Origin: Verrucomicrobium sp. BvORR106
GTDB taxonomy: Bacteria; Verrucomicrobiota; Verrucomicrobiia; Verrucomicrobiales; Verrucomicrobiaceae
NCBI RefSeq assembly: GCF_000739655.1
Contig: NZ_BATR01000100.1
Span: 1-61,607, forward strand
Length of the DNA: 61,607 nt
Direction: 5' to 3'
The translations under genes were made by a program, and so were the position numbers. Shown here piece by piece: positions 19,393 through 27,527 of the stretch. The notes beneath the pieces are model-generated. The model saw only the letters and a program-made list of their open reading frames with translations. It was not told the DNA's origin and made no database searches. Positions within the stretch are counted from its first letter, which is position 1, and each line of letters opens with the position of its first letter.

Positions 19393-20820
19393 ATGTCCGA
19401 CGCCATCCCGAATGTCCTTGCCGAACGTTACGCTTCCTCCTCGATGCGCGCCATCTGGTCGGGAGAGGGAAAGGTACGGCTTGAGCGTGAACTCTGGATC
19501 GCGGTGATGAAGGCTCAGAAGGACCTCGGCATCCCGGTGCCGGATGGTGTGATTGAGAGCTACGAGCGTGTGAAGGATCAGGTGAACCTGGAGTCCATCA
19601 TGCAGCGTGAGCGGGTGACTCGTCACGACGTGAAGGCCCGTATTGAGGAGTTCTGTGATCTGGCCGGGCATGAGCACATCCATAAAGGGATGACCAGCCG
19701 TGACCTCACGGAGAACGTGGAGCAGCTCCAGGTCTTCCGCAGCCTGCAGGTGGTGCAGCGCAAGAGCGTGGCCGCCTTGGTCAAACTGGCTGCCCGTGCC
19801 AAAGAGACCCGCGACATCCCGCTGACGGCCCGCACGCACAACGTCGCCGCGCAGGTCACGACGGTCGGCAAGCGCATTGCCATGTTCGGTGAAGAGATGC
19901 TGGGTGCTTATCACCAGCTTCAGAGCGTCATCGGTAGCTACCCTGCGCGTGGCCTAAAGGGAGCGGTCGGAACCCGTTTGGACCAGATCAGCCTCTTTGA
20001 AGGGGACGCCGCCAAGGCCCGTGCGCTGGATGAGAAAATGGTGGCTTACCTCGGTCTCCCGCTCGCATTCGGTTCCGTGGGTCAGGTGTATCCTCGCAGC
20101 CTTGATTTGCGCGTGGTGGGCACCTTGGTGGACCTTGCCAGCGGTCCTGGCGACTTTGCCCGCACCCTGCGCCTGATGGCCGGTCACGAACTGGCCAGCG
20201 AAGGTTTTGCCAAAGGTCAGGTCGGCTCCTCCGCGATGCCGCACAAGATGAACAGCCGCTCCTGCGAGCGGGTGAATGGTCTGCACGTGGTATTGAAGGG
20301 CTACCTGACGATGGCCTCCGGCCTGGCTGGCGACCAGTGGAATGAAGGGGACGTCTCCTGCTCAGTGGTGCGTCGCGTCATGCTGCCTGATGCCTTCCTC
20401 GCCATGGACGGTCTGCTGGAAACCCTCCTCACCATCCTCAATCAGATGGAAGTGTTCGAGGCTGTGGTGGCGACTGAGCTCCAGCGTTATCTGCCCTTCC
20501 TGCTCACGACCACCGTCCTCATGGAGGCGGTCAAATCAGGTGCTGGGCGCGAAGGCGCTCATGAAGCCATCAAGGAGCACGCCGTGGCGGTGGCCAAGGA
20601 TCTCCGCACCGGCAAGGTGCGGGCCAATGACCTCTTTGATCGTCTCGCTGCGGACGCCCGTCTGGGGCTCACCCCAGCTCAGTTCGAAGCCGTGTTTGAG
20701 CAGGGACGTGCCAACTCAGGCGATGCCGGGGCTCAGGTGGACGAGTTCGCCGCCCGTGTGGACGCCGTGGCCGCGAACTGCCCTGAAGGTGCCTCGTATG
20801 AGCCCGGGGCGATCCTCTAA
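19393..20820 (+). CDS. purB: Adenylosuccinate lyase
   Basis: This encodes 475 residues from ATG 19393; the frame continues upstream, but the family N-terminus begins at MSDAIPNVLAERYAS. The enzyme belongs to the fumarase/aspartase superfamily and cleaves SAICAR and adenylosuccinate, releasing fumarate, in purine synthesis. Visible blocks are HDVKA with the substrate-binding region, KGMTSRDLTEN, the catalytic-base region TARTHN, and the signature GSSAMPHKMN. Length and motif order are normal for the longer PurB subgroup. The leader just before the start is pyrimidine-rich and has no Shine-Dalgarno sequence. It seems to be transcribed alone or with the following membrane protein gene, 132 bp downstream. 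Confidence 0.96.
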   Translation: MSDAIPNVLAERYASSSMRAIWSGEGKVRLERELWIAVMKAQKDLGIPVPDGVIESYERVKDQVNLESIMQRERVTRHDVKARIEEFCDLAGHEHIHKGMTSRDLTENVEQLQVFRSLQVVQRKSVAALVKLAARAKETRDIPLTARTHNVAAQVTTVGKRIAMFGEEMLGAYHQLQSVIGSYPARGLKGAVGTRLDQISLFEGDAAKARALDEKMVAYLGLPLAFGSVGQVYPRSLDLRVVGTLVDLASGPGDFARTLRLMAGHELASEGFAKGQVGSSAMPHKMNSRSCERVNGLHVVLKGYLTMASGLAGDQWNEGDVSCSVVRRVMLPDAFLAMDGLLETLLTILNQMEVFEAVVATELQRYLPFLLTTTVLMEAVKSGAGREGAHEAIKEHAVAVAKDLRTGKVRANDLFDRLAADARLGLTPAQFEAVFEQGRANSGDAGAQVDEFAARVDAVAANCPEGASYEPGAIL

Positions 20821-20952
20821 TGGTCCCTCGAGCAACATCTCTTTCGCCAAATTGAGAGTTTTTGGTTTTCAGTTGTCTGCCAAACGGGCAAAATAGCGGG
20901 CTCAAACTCCGCTGCCCTTTGGCTGGACCTCTGAATACCGTTCCCTTCCTAC

Positions 20953-21648
20953 ATGAAATTCGTTGCCATTATCATCACGCTCGTCCTCTTTGGGGGCATG
21001 GGTTATCTCATGATGGATGCCCGGAACCAAGCCAAAGGGGTGACCAATGAGCTGGAGCTGATTCGCCGTCAGCAGGCGGCCGATCAGGCGGAGCGTGCCG
21101 CCGAGAGACAGGCTGGCGAGGCGCCCGCTGTGAATCAGATTCCTGGGGCTACGGGCAAGGGCAAACGTCCGGCTCCGACGCCGGAGCAGTTGGCCGCCGC
21201 TGCCCGTGAGAGCGAAGCCCTTGTGCAAGGCGCTGCCACCAGCATCCCCACAATGCCCCCTGGCGGCACCATTGGGGCACCAGCTCCTGGTGCACCCGGT
21301 ACTCCTGGGGCCCCCGGCTTGGCCGCTGTTCCCGGTGCCCCTCCGGCACCCGTGGCACCGCTGCCACCCACGCCGCGTCAACGTCAGGTCGTGGCCGCCC
21401 CAGCGATTGCCAAGGTGAGCGAGGTGCAGCTTGAGTCCGGCTTTGTCATTATCAGTTCCGGTTCCGGTCGCAAAATCGAAAAAGGCATGCCGTTTGCCAT
21501 CCGTCGGGGTGATGCGATTGTCGGTCGTGTCAAGGTTACCCTCGTGGAAGAGGGGAATGCCGTGGCCGATATCGTGAGGGAGAGCGTGCCCGTGGGGGTG
21601 AGCCTCCAGCAGGGTGACGACGTCATTCAGGATCTGCCTCCTCTCTGA
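20953..21648 (+). CDS. Membrane-anchored Pro/Gly-rich protein, function unknown
   Basis: This is a 231-residue protein that I cannot assign to a named family. Residues 3-21 form an N-terminal membrane anchor (FVAIIITLVLFGGMGYLMM). A charged, probably helical region rich in Arg, Gln, Glu and Ala follows (about 30-55). A low-complexity Pro/Gly/Ala stretch at about 85-140 includes APGAPGTPGAPG, giving collagen-like spacing. The C-terminal 75 residues form a compact domain with ESGFVIISSG, RRGDAIVGRVKVT and VGVSLQQGDDV. That pattern resembles small beta-barrel domains in verrucomicrobial envelope proteins. It lies between purB and tlyA on the same strand, 53 bp before tlyA, with a weak hairpin between them. 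Confidence 0.8.
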   Translation: MKFVAIIITLVLFGGMGYLMMDARNQAKGVTNELELIRRQQAADQAERAAERQAGEAPAVNQIPGATGKGKRPAPTPEQLAAAARESEALVQGAATSIPTMPPGGTIGAPAPGAPGTPGAPGLAAVPGAPPAPVAPLPPTPRQRQVVAAPAIAKVSEVQLESGFVIISSGSGRKIEKGMPFAIRRGDAIVGRVKVTLVEEGNAVADIVRESVPVGVSLQQGDDVIQDLPPL

Positions 21649-21680
21649 TTCTCTCTTTATAGAGTAGAGATCGTTTTTTC
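21647..21680 (+). terminator. Possible weak rho-independent terminator
   Basis: An imperfect hairpin pairs GATTCTCTCT with AGAGTAGAGATC with two bulges, and is followed by CGTTTTTTC. It overlaps the stop codon of the Pro/Gly-rich protein gene and would separate it from tlyA. Confidence 0.4.
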
Positions 21681-21701
21681 TCCCCAGTCTGACTCCGGCG
21701 A

Positions 21702-22439
21702 ATGGCAAAGCAGCGGCTTGATCACCTCTTGGTGGCGCGTGGTCTTTGCACTTCCCGGGAGCAGGGGAAGCGGCTCATCCTCGCTGGCGAAGTACTGGTG
21801 AACGATGAGCCGGTCACCAAGGCTGGCCAGCTTGTGCGAGAGGACTGCGTTATTCGCGTCAAAGAGCCTCCCAAGTATGTGAGCCGGGGTGGGTTCAAGA
21901 TGGAAGGGGCTCTTGCAGCCTTCGGCGTATCTCCCGAGGGGAAGGTGTGCTTTGACGTGGGGGCTTCCACGGGAGGCTTTACCGACTGCCTCCTCCAGCA
22001 TGGAGCGGTCAAGGTTTTCGCCTTCGACGTCGGGACCAACCAGCTCGTGTGGAAACTGCGCAGCGATCCGCGAGTGGTCTCGCGCGAAAACTACAACGTC
22101 CGTCATCTGAAGGTGGAGGACGTGGGCGAGGAGGTGGACATCATTGTCGCCGATGTCTCGTTCATTTCACTCACCCTCGTGCTGCCACCCGCTTTTCAGG
22201 TGTTGAAGGCGGGCGGTGAGGCGCTGGTGCTGATCAAGCCTCAGTTCGAGTTGAGTCGTGAAGAAATTGGCCGGGGCGGGATCGTGCGAGAGACAGCACT
22301 CCATGAGAAGGCGTGCCTGAAGATTGAGACCTTTGTAAAGAGCCAGCCCGGTTGGGTCTGGAAGGGGCTCACCGATTCTCCGATTCAAGGCACCGATGGG
22401 AACCGCGAGTTCCTGGCCTGGATTGGCAAGGTGGGGTGA
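21702..22439 (+). CDS. tlyA: TlyA family rRNA 2'-O-methyltransferase (S4 + FtsJ-like)
   Basis: This 245-residue protein has an N-terminal S4 RNA-binding domain (about 1-60: QRLDHLLVARGLCTSREQGK, then AGEVLVNDEPVTKAG) followed by a class I methyltransferase domain with FDVGASTGGFTDCLLQHGA as the SAM motif, DVGTNQL and VDIIVADVSFISL. This is the TlyA/hemolysin A architecture; TlyA of mycobacteria methylates ribose positions in 16S and 23S rRNA. The length is slightly short but normal. The stop codon TGA is the first unit of a TGATC tandem repeat. A cytoplasmic RNA methyltransferase is the most likely role; the historic hemolysin label is not supported by the sequence. Confidence 0.93.
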   Translation: MAKQRLDHLLVARGLCTSREQGKRLILAGEVLVNDEPVTKAGQLVREDCVIRVKEPPKYVSRGGFKMEGALAAFGVSPEGKVCFDVGASTGGFTDCLLQHGAVKVFAFDVGTNQLVWKLRSDPRVVSRENYNVRHLKVEDVGEEVDIIVADVSFISLTLVLPPAFQVLKAGGEALVLIKPQFELSREEIGRGGIVRETALHEKACLKIETFVKSQPGWVWKGLTDSPIQGTDGNREFLAWIGKVG

Positions 22440-22461
22440 TCTGATCTGATCTGATCTGATC
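22437..22461 (+). repeat. Pentanucleotide tandem repeat (TGATC)5
   Basis: Five perfect TGATC units begin exactly at the tlyA stop codon. Repeat-number change would not alter the protein because the first unit supplies the stop. Confidence 0.97.
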
Positions 22462-22517
22462 TGGAACTCACGGCACGTGTGGACGTCCGGTGTGTTTCCG
22501 GGGACCGATTCAGACGC

Positions 22518-22784
22518 ATGAACGTGTCTGAGTTTATTTCCAAGGTGGCTCCCCACATTGGGAGCGGACGATGGCAGCAGCAACACCCCGGGGCGACGCA
22601 GCTTGCGAGCGGGGCCGGGAAGCTGGCCTGCCTGGCCACAGGGGTGGGCATGCTGCGCAGCGGTGCCGCCCAGCACGGCTGGAAGCGGTGGGGACTCTTT
22701 GTGCTCGGGGGCGTCTTGCTCTACCGGATGCTGGCTGCCAAGAAGGAGGATCGGGTGGAGGAGATCTGGTTCAGGAGGAGGTAG
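22518..22784 (+). CDS. Small membrane protein, unknown
   Basis: This would be an 88-residue protein starting MNVSEFISK at ATG 22518; a GTG at 22479 would add 13 residues. It contains an Ala/Gly-rich middle segment (LACLATGVGML) and a clear hydrophobic stretch WGLFVLGGVLLYRML near residues 55-70, then a charged tail ending FRRR. No family is recognised. It follows tlyA by about 80 bp on the same strand. Codon use looks ordinary for the region, but support is only moderate because other frames here are also open. Confidence 0.5.
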   Translation: MNVSEFISKVAPHIGSGRWQQQHPGATQLASGAGKLACLATGVGMLRSGAAQHGWKRWGLFVLGGVLLYRMLAAKKEDRVEEIWFRRR

Positions 22785-22802
22785 GAGGAGGAGTGGTGGA
22801 GA

Positions 22803-22866
22803 GATGGAGTGATGGAGTGATGGAGTGATGGAGTGATGGAGTGATGGAGTGATGGAGTGATGGAGT
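22803..22866 (+). repeat. Octanucleotide tandem repeat (GATGGAGT)8
   Basis: Eight perfect 8 bp units follow one another with no spacer. Rotated, the unit is TGGAGTGA, one base away from the TGGAGTGG unit at 37714-37740. The array sits 95 bp before a fold-back element. Confidence 0.98.
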
Positions 22867-22960
22867 GGTGCCGCGAGTTGGTTCATGCCGCGGCAGGTCC
22901 GGCGTGACTGGCGGCCCTGAGCTACAGTGGCAAAGTGCGATGTGGGGCCGGTCGTGATAT

Positions 22961-23376
22961 GGGTCTACCGCTCCGCGGTAGAGTAGCGTGTGTTGTTCCC
23001 CGGGCAGTCCTCGCTTCACTCGGTCGGCAAAGCATGACGGGCCGGACTTCCTGCCAGGGAACCTTGGATGCGAAAGGCAGGCCGACCGCCACAACTTCTT
23101 CGGAGTAAAAACTTGAATCGTCCCATACCCACGTAGGCTCGCTCGAAGCTCGCCAATGTGGGGCTTATGGAATATCCACTTCGAGGAAGAGCGTCGCCTG
23201 AATGACGGAGCAGTGATGGTTCCTTGGCGGCAGCGTCGTTGGTTGGCTCTCGATACGTGACTTCCTGAACCCGGAGGGTTCGCCATCCGTAGCCATGGGT
23301 GAAGCGAGCGGAGCGAGTGCAACCCATGGTAAGGAGAACGTCGCTTCTACCGCGCAGCGGTAGGCCCATCGGGTGG
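22961..23376. repeat. Fold-back repeat element, copy A
   Basis: The right half (23269-23376) is a unit of about 105 bp starting AACCCGGAGGGTTC, containing the palindrome CCATGGGT...ACCCATGG (23294-23330) and the hairpin TACCGC-GCA-GCGGTA, and ending GGCCCATCGGGTG. The left end has the same end motif inverted (GGGTCTACCGCTCCGCGGTA, 22961-22980), followed by a degraded inverted copy. Two copies of the same unit occur at 37853-38116. Confidence 0.8.
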
Positions 23377-23581
23377 CGGTTGGATTGGTGGACTATGAGG
23401 GGAGGCCGGCTCTGGGGGGGGACGTCAGTTCGTTCGAGACCCACTTCGGCGCGAACAAAGCTCAAGATTTGGTAAATGCGGTCGGACACACCAGCGGCGA
23501 AAAAGATGAACCTGAAAACCATTTCTGAAAATGCATGGCGTTGGAATCGGCCTGGGAGTGGGGCGGAGGGCCTGAACGTCT

Positions 23582-23610
23582 GTTGAACGGAAACTGGAAT
23601 TCCGTTCAAC
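23582..23610. repeat. Perfect 10 bp inverted repeat
   Basis: GTTGAACGGA (23582-23591) and its exact inverse TCCGTTCAAC (23601-23610) flank a 9 bp spacer. There is no T-run on either side, so it does not look like a terminator. Part of the motif (GTTGAACG) recurs near 23626. Confidence 0.7.
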
Positions 23611-23771
23611 GGAACTGCCAACGGCGTTGAACGTAATAGTAAGAGAAAAGGAAATAGGAATAGTAAGAGAAAGAGGAAGCGAAAAACACTGGAAGTCCAC
23701 GGCCTCCCTTCCCGCCAAATGCAGCCGGGGCTGCGCCCCTGAGCATCTGCTTGTCTATGGCTCCCTGAGTT

Positions 23772-24683
23772 TCAAACCGCTCCTTGATCGCCCTCAGTTG
23801 CCACACGCGGTCGGTTTGGGTTCCGGTCTCGCTGGATTTGAATCAGCTTGTGCTCCCGGGGCGGAGGTTTGGCTTCGGTCCAGTCCCCATCCTCACCCCG
23901 GTGGAACTGCCATGTGCGGGTCGGCACGTAGGCCGCGTCCGTCCAGGTCCAGGCCTGGACTTGCAACTGCTGTCGGTCGCCCTCGATCACGTGGAATCCA
24001 TTGGGCTCCCCCTTGAGCCGATGGGAGGTGGCCGTGGAGGTGACGGAAAGAACGAAGTGGCGGGGATGTACGCCGGGTAGCTTCACAGGCACGGCATAGC
24101 TGAGGTGAAAGTGGCCGGAGAGCACGAGGTCGACACCGGCTTCATTCAGGGCACCGAAGAGGGCTGGACGCTTGTCGATGAGGTGGCGGCGCGTCCCTTG
24201 GGGGGGAGCAGCGGGGGGATGGTGGACCACGAGTACCCTGAGGGCCTCAGGGGCGGCTTCGAGGTATTGCTGGCGGAGGCGGATGAGCTGCCCTGCGGAA
24301 AGCCGTCCGCGAGACCAGTCCACATAGAGTCCACCGGGTCTCCCTGAGTTCATGCCGGCGACCACCATGCCAGGGGCGTGCAGCGTGGGCTCCAGCTCTT
24401 TCCCCAGCACCTCCTGATAGATCCGCCACGGGTGGTCAAAGCGTGCCCAGAGGTGCACTCCGTGGGGCATGTCGTGATTTCCTGGGACCACGAAGCGGGG
24501 TCCGGGCAGAGTGTCCAGAAAGTCGCGGGCGGCCACGAACTCACGATGCCGACCCTTCTGAGTGAGGTCTCCGCTGATCACGGTGAGGTCGGCACCGACG
24601 GCCTGGACGGCCTCGCGAAGGGCCTCCGGTCGCCCCAGGGTGATGGCACCGAAGTGCAGGTCAGACAGGTGCACCAGCCTCAT
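23772..24683 (-). CDS. Calcineurin-like metallophosphoesterase
   Basis: This is a 303-residue protein starting MRLVHLSDLHFG. I chose ATG 24683 because the metallophosphoesterase fold begins there and a GGAG lies about 10 bases upstream; ATG 24692 and TTG 24719 are in frame. All five metal-site blocks are visible: SDLHFG, SGDLTQKGR, PGNHD, VVHHP and SGHFHLS. The family hydrolyses phosphoesters with a two-metal centre; the subgroup resembles 3',5'-cyclic-nucleotide or general phosphodiesterase-like enzymes, with the substrate unknown. No signal peptide is seen, so it is probably cytoplasmic. The start lies inside the end of the upstream diacylglycerol-kinase-like gene (23 bp overlap), which suggests translational coupling. 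The Arg/Pro-rich C-terminal tail is unusual. Confidence 0.9.
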   Translation of the reverse strand: MRLVHLSDLHFGAITLGRPEALREAVQAVGADLTVISGDLTQKGRHREFVAARDFLDTLPGPRFVVPGNHDMPHGVHLWARFDHPWRIYQEVLGKELEPTLHAPGMVVAGMNSGRPGGLYVDWSRGRLSAGQLIRLRQQYLEAAPEALRVLVVHHPPAAPPQGTRRHLIDKRPALFGALNEAGVDLVLSGHFHLSYAVPVKLPGVHPRHFVLSVTSTATSHRLKGEPNGFHVIEGDRQQLQVQAWTWTDAAYVPTRTWQFHRGEDGDWTEAKPPPREHKLIQIQRDRNPNRPRVATEGDQGAV

Positions 24684-25665
24684 GGGTGGCATGCTCCGGC
24701 TGGTTGTTTCCTGGGTCAACTGACTCTGTCACAGGTTCCGCCAGTCGGGGAGCCAGCACGCGCAGGGCCTTGGGGCGGATCCGGATGCGGAAGGGCACCC
24801 GCAGCTTGTCGATCTCCCCATCCCGCATCACCGGGATTCTGGATTTGCGCTTTACCTGCACCTCCAGCTCTGTGGTGTGAATCACGGTCAGCTCCTTGTC
24901 CTCCTTCCAGCGTCCCATCAGCCAGGCCAGGCTGGACTTCAGCAGTCCCCAGCGGCTGCGGTGCGTGGAAACATACACGGTGAAATAACCGGCATCCAGC
25001 GAGCGACGCCGCGGGATGATGCCGAAGAGGTCCTCATAGTCATTGTTCGCCATGAGGGCGATGCGGGTGCGCCGGCGGACCTCGCGACCGTCATCGTCTT
25101 TTAGCACCAGGTCCAGTGGTGGGAAGGTGGCGGCGCTCTTGATGGACGCCGTGGCCGTGCGCCAGGCCTTCACCAGCCAGTTGCCGTGATACTCTGGCTT
25201 GCCTAAAACGAGTGCCGGGTAGAAGCCCAGCACCACTACGCAGAAGAACATGCTGCCATCCACATCCAGCAGGTCCATGGCGCCCTCTGGGGCCTGGGTG
25301 AGCTGGCGCGCTGCCTCTTCCCAGTCCAGGTTCATGCCCACATCCCGGGCGGCGAGATTGAAGGTCCCCAGTGGCAAGATGCCGAGCGGCTTCTCATGCC
25401 CGGCCAGTACGCTGGCCGCGGTGGCCACGGAGCCGTCTCCGCCGCCAATGATGACGGCGTCTGCGTCCCCATCGCGGGCCTCGACCAGCGTGGGTTCTAT
25501 TTCCGCTCCGCGGACGAGCCGGACGTCCGCCTCGGCTCCCAGCTCGGCAAAGATTTCCCGCAAGCGTGTGGCGACGTGCTCGGGCCCGAGCGAGGAGATG
25601 GTTCCAGATTCGCGATTGAGGATCACCACGGGACGGGTCCAGCGGCAGGAGTCGGAGGCAGGCAT
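24661..25665 (-). CDS. Diacylglycerol kinase family lipid kinase
   Basis: This encodes 334 residues with the DAGK catalytic domain: VVILNRESG near the N-terminus, the nucleotide-binding signature IIGGGDGSVATAAS (about residue 72), and LPLGTFNLAARDVG. The C-terminal beta-sandwich half contains the metal-site region IPVMRDGEIDKLRVP. The family phosphorylates diacylglycerol or related lipids with ATP at the inner membrane face; YegS-like enzymes act on phosphatidylglycerol. The partner metallophosphoesterase gene overlaps its 3' end, so the pair is probably co-transcribed from a promoter in the 174 bp gap shared with the divergent aldehyde dehydrogenase gene. Confidence 0.92.
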   Translation of the reverse strand: MPASDSCRWTRPVVILNRESGTISSLGPEHVATRLREIFAELGAEADVRLVRGAEIEPTLVEARDGDADAVIIGGGDGSVATAASVLAGHEKPLGILPLGTFNLAARDVGMNLDWEEAARQLTQAPEGAMDLLDVDGSMFFCVVVLGFYPALVLGKPEYHGNWLVKAWRTATASIKSAATFPPLDLVLKDDDGREVRRRTRIALMANNDYEDLFGIIPRRRSLDAGYFTVYVSTHRSRWGLLKSSLAWLMGRWKEDKELTVIHTTELEVQVKRKSRIPVMRDGEIDKLRVPFRIRIRPKALRVLAPRLAEPVTESVDPGNNQPEHATHEAGAPV

Positions 25666-25839
25666 GTGGGGGAGGGTGTTGTGACGCCGCAGTTGGGGGG
25701 CGTCCTCCCTGATTCGCCTCCAGGTTCAGCCTTGCGCTTCTGTCTGCGCGGCTGGGGGCAGTCCAACCCGGGCGAAAAACCGGGTGGGGCATCTCACAAA
25801 ACTGCTTTATTTCTACCCGAGTTAGATGCTTAGTTACGG

Positions 25840-27438
25840 ATGACCCTCCACGGCCATTCCATCATCGCAGGCAAGGTCACCCGCTCCGAGTCGGGTGTGA
25901 CGTTTCTTCCCGTCAACCCGTCCACGGGCGCTGATCTGGCCCCTCCTGTGCATGAGGCTCCGGTGGAATTGGCCGACCAGGCGCTGCAGGCAGCGGATGA
26001 GGCGTTCGACATTCTGCGGAGCAAGACCCCGGCGGAACGAGCCGCCTTTCTGGACGCGATCGCCGATGGCATCGAAGCGCTGGGGGATGCCCTGCTGGAG
26101 CGCGCCCAAGCTGAGACGGGGCTGCCTCTCGCCCGCCTCTCAGGAGAGCGAGGCCGCACCACGGGGCAGGCCCGCCTTTTTGCCCGTCTCATCCGGGAGG
26201 GCTCCTGGCAGGAGATCCGCATCGACCGCGCCATCCCTGACCGTCAGCCACTGGCCAAGCCGGACATCCGCCGCTTCATGCAGCCGGTGGGGCCGGTGGT
26301 CGTGTTTGGTGCCAGTAACTTCCCCTTCGCCATCTCAGTGGCCGGTACGGATACCGTGAGCGCTCTCGCCGCGGGCTGTCCGGTGGTCGCTAAGGCCCAC
26401 CCTGGCCATCCTGGTACGTGTGAGATGATTGCCCGGGTCATCTCCGAGGCGGCGGACCGCAGCGGCATGCCTTCAGGCACATTCTCCATGGTGCATGGTC
26501 GTGGCGTGGAGATCGGCATGGCCCTGGTGCAGCATCCTCTGACCACCGCCGTGGCCTTCACTGGCTCTCTCCGCGGTGGCAGAGCGCTTTTTGACGCCGC
26601 CAATGCCCGGCCCACTCCCATTCCCTTCTACGGTGAGCTGGGCAGCGTGAATCCTGTCTTTCTTCTTCCCGGCGCACTGCAACAGCGTGGCGCCCAGATT
26701 GCTGAGAGCTTTGTGGGTTCCCTAACCATGGGCGTCGGTCAGTTCTGCACGAACCCCGGCGTGGTCTTCGGGGTGAAGAGCGAAGGGTTTCAGGACTTCA
26801 CAGACAAGACGGCCTCCCTGGTGCGCGCGTGGCCACCCTCCACCATGTTGCACTTCGGCATCTCCCAGGCTTTCAAGGATGGGTTGAAGCGCATCAGCCG
26901 TGTGAAGGGGATTGATCTGCTGGGTATGTCAGAAGGCACCGCCCGTGGCAATGCCGCACAGGCCTCTGCGATGGTGTTTTCCACGGATCTGGATACTTAC
27001 CGTACCAACGAAGACCTGCATGAGGAGGTCTTTGGCCCGGCGTCCATCGTGACCCGCTGCCAGAGCAAGGAAGAGCTGGAGCAGGTGGCAGAGTCCCTAC
27101 AGGGACAGCTCACCGCCAGCATCCACGGCACGCCTGAAGATTTGCGCGAGCACGCCCGCCTCATCCGCATTCTGGAGCGGAAGGTTGGCCGCATCATCTT
27201 CAACGGTTTCGGCACCGGGATCGAGGTTTGTCCGTCCATGCATCACGGCGGTCCTTACCCGTCCTCCACTCATAGCTACTTCACCAGCATCGGCACCGCG
27301 GCCATCTACCGCTTTGTCCGTCCGGTTTGCTACCAGGGCTTCCCTGACGAGAGCCTCCCCGCTCCGCTGCAAAACGCGAATCCCACTGGGCTGTGGCGCA
27401 TGATTGACGGGGGGCTGACCCAGGATTCCCTTCACTAA
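25840..27438 (+). CDS. Alpha-ketoglutarate semialdehyde (2,5-dioxovalerate) dehydrogenase
   Basis: This 532-residue enzyme belongs to the NADP-dependent aldehyde dehydrogenase subgroup that oxidises 2,5-dioxopentanoate to 2-oxoglutarate in sugar-acid and hydroxyproline breakdown. The cofactor region is FGASNFPFAISVAG, the proposed general base lies in FYGELGSVNP, and the catalytic cysteine in GVGQFCTNPG. Length and the C-terminal HHGGPYPSSTHS are typical of this subgroup rather than of ordinary aldehyde dehydrogenases. No sugar-acid dehydratase or transporter is adjacent, so the physiological pathway is not shown by context. It ends at a strong terminator. Confidence 0.93.
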   Translation: MTLHGHSIIAGKVTRSESGVTFLPVNPSTGADLAPPVHEAPVELADQALQAADEAFDILRSKTPAERAAFLDAIADGIEALGDALLERAQAETGLPLARLSGERGRTTGQARLFARLIREGSWQEIRIDRAIPDRQPLAKPDIRRFMQPVGPVVVFGASNFPFAISVAGTDTVSALAAGCPVVAKAHPGHPGTCEMIARVISEAADRSGMPSGTFSMVHGRGVEIGMALVQHPLTTAVAFTGSLRGGRALFDAANARPTPIPFYGELGSVNPVFLLPGALQQRGAQIAESFVGSLTMGVGQFCTNPGVVFGVKSEGFQDFTDKTASLVRAWPPSTMLHFGISQAFKDGLKRISRVKGIDLLGMSEGTARGNAAQASAMVFSTDLDTYRTNEDLHEEVFGPASIVTRCQSKEELEQVAESLQGQLTASIHGTPEDLREHARLIRILERKVGRIIFNGFGTGIEVCPSMHHGGPYPSSTHSYFTSIGTAAIYRFVRPVCYQGFPDESLPAPLQNANPTGLWRMIDGGLTQDSLH

Positions 27439-27467
27439 GAGGATTCCAGCATTTGCTGACTTTGCGA

Positions 27468-27498
27468 CGCCCCTCCCGACCGGAGGGGCGTTCTTGTT
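27468..27498 (+). terminator. Rho-independent terminator
   Basis: CGCCCCTCC (27468-27476) pairs perfectly with GGAGGGGCG (27482-27490) around a 5-base loop and is followed by TTCTTGTT. It lies 30 bp after the aldehyde dehydrogenase stop. Confidence 0.85.
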
Positions 27499-27527
27499 GG
27501 CTCATGAACCCAGTGCCTGGGGTGGGC

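Larger units (their letters stand above)
22785..23771. other. Repeat-rich non-coding gap
   Basis: No gene is supported. The gap holds an octamer array (22803-22866), a fold-back element (22961-23376), a 10 bp inverted repeat (23582-23610) and two 14 bp copies of AATAGTAAGAGAAA at 23635-23648 and 23659-23672 in a purine-rich stretch. Open frames across the octamer array give low-complexity peptides and are not credible proteins. Confidence 0.75.

Noticed and set aside
22803-22866. CRISPR-like array
   Set aside because: Units are 8 bp and contiguous with no spacers, so it is a minisatellite.
22771-23322. Protein with HHSITPSL repeats
   Set aside because: The repeats are the translation of the octamer array, and the frame runs through the fold-back element without any gene-like composition.
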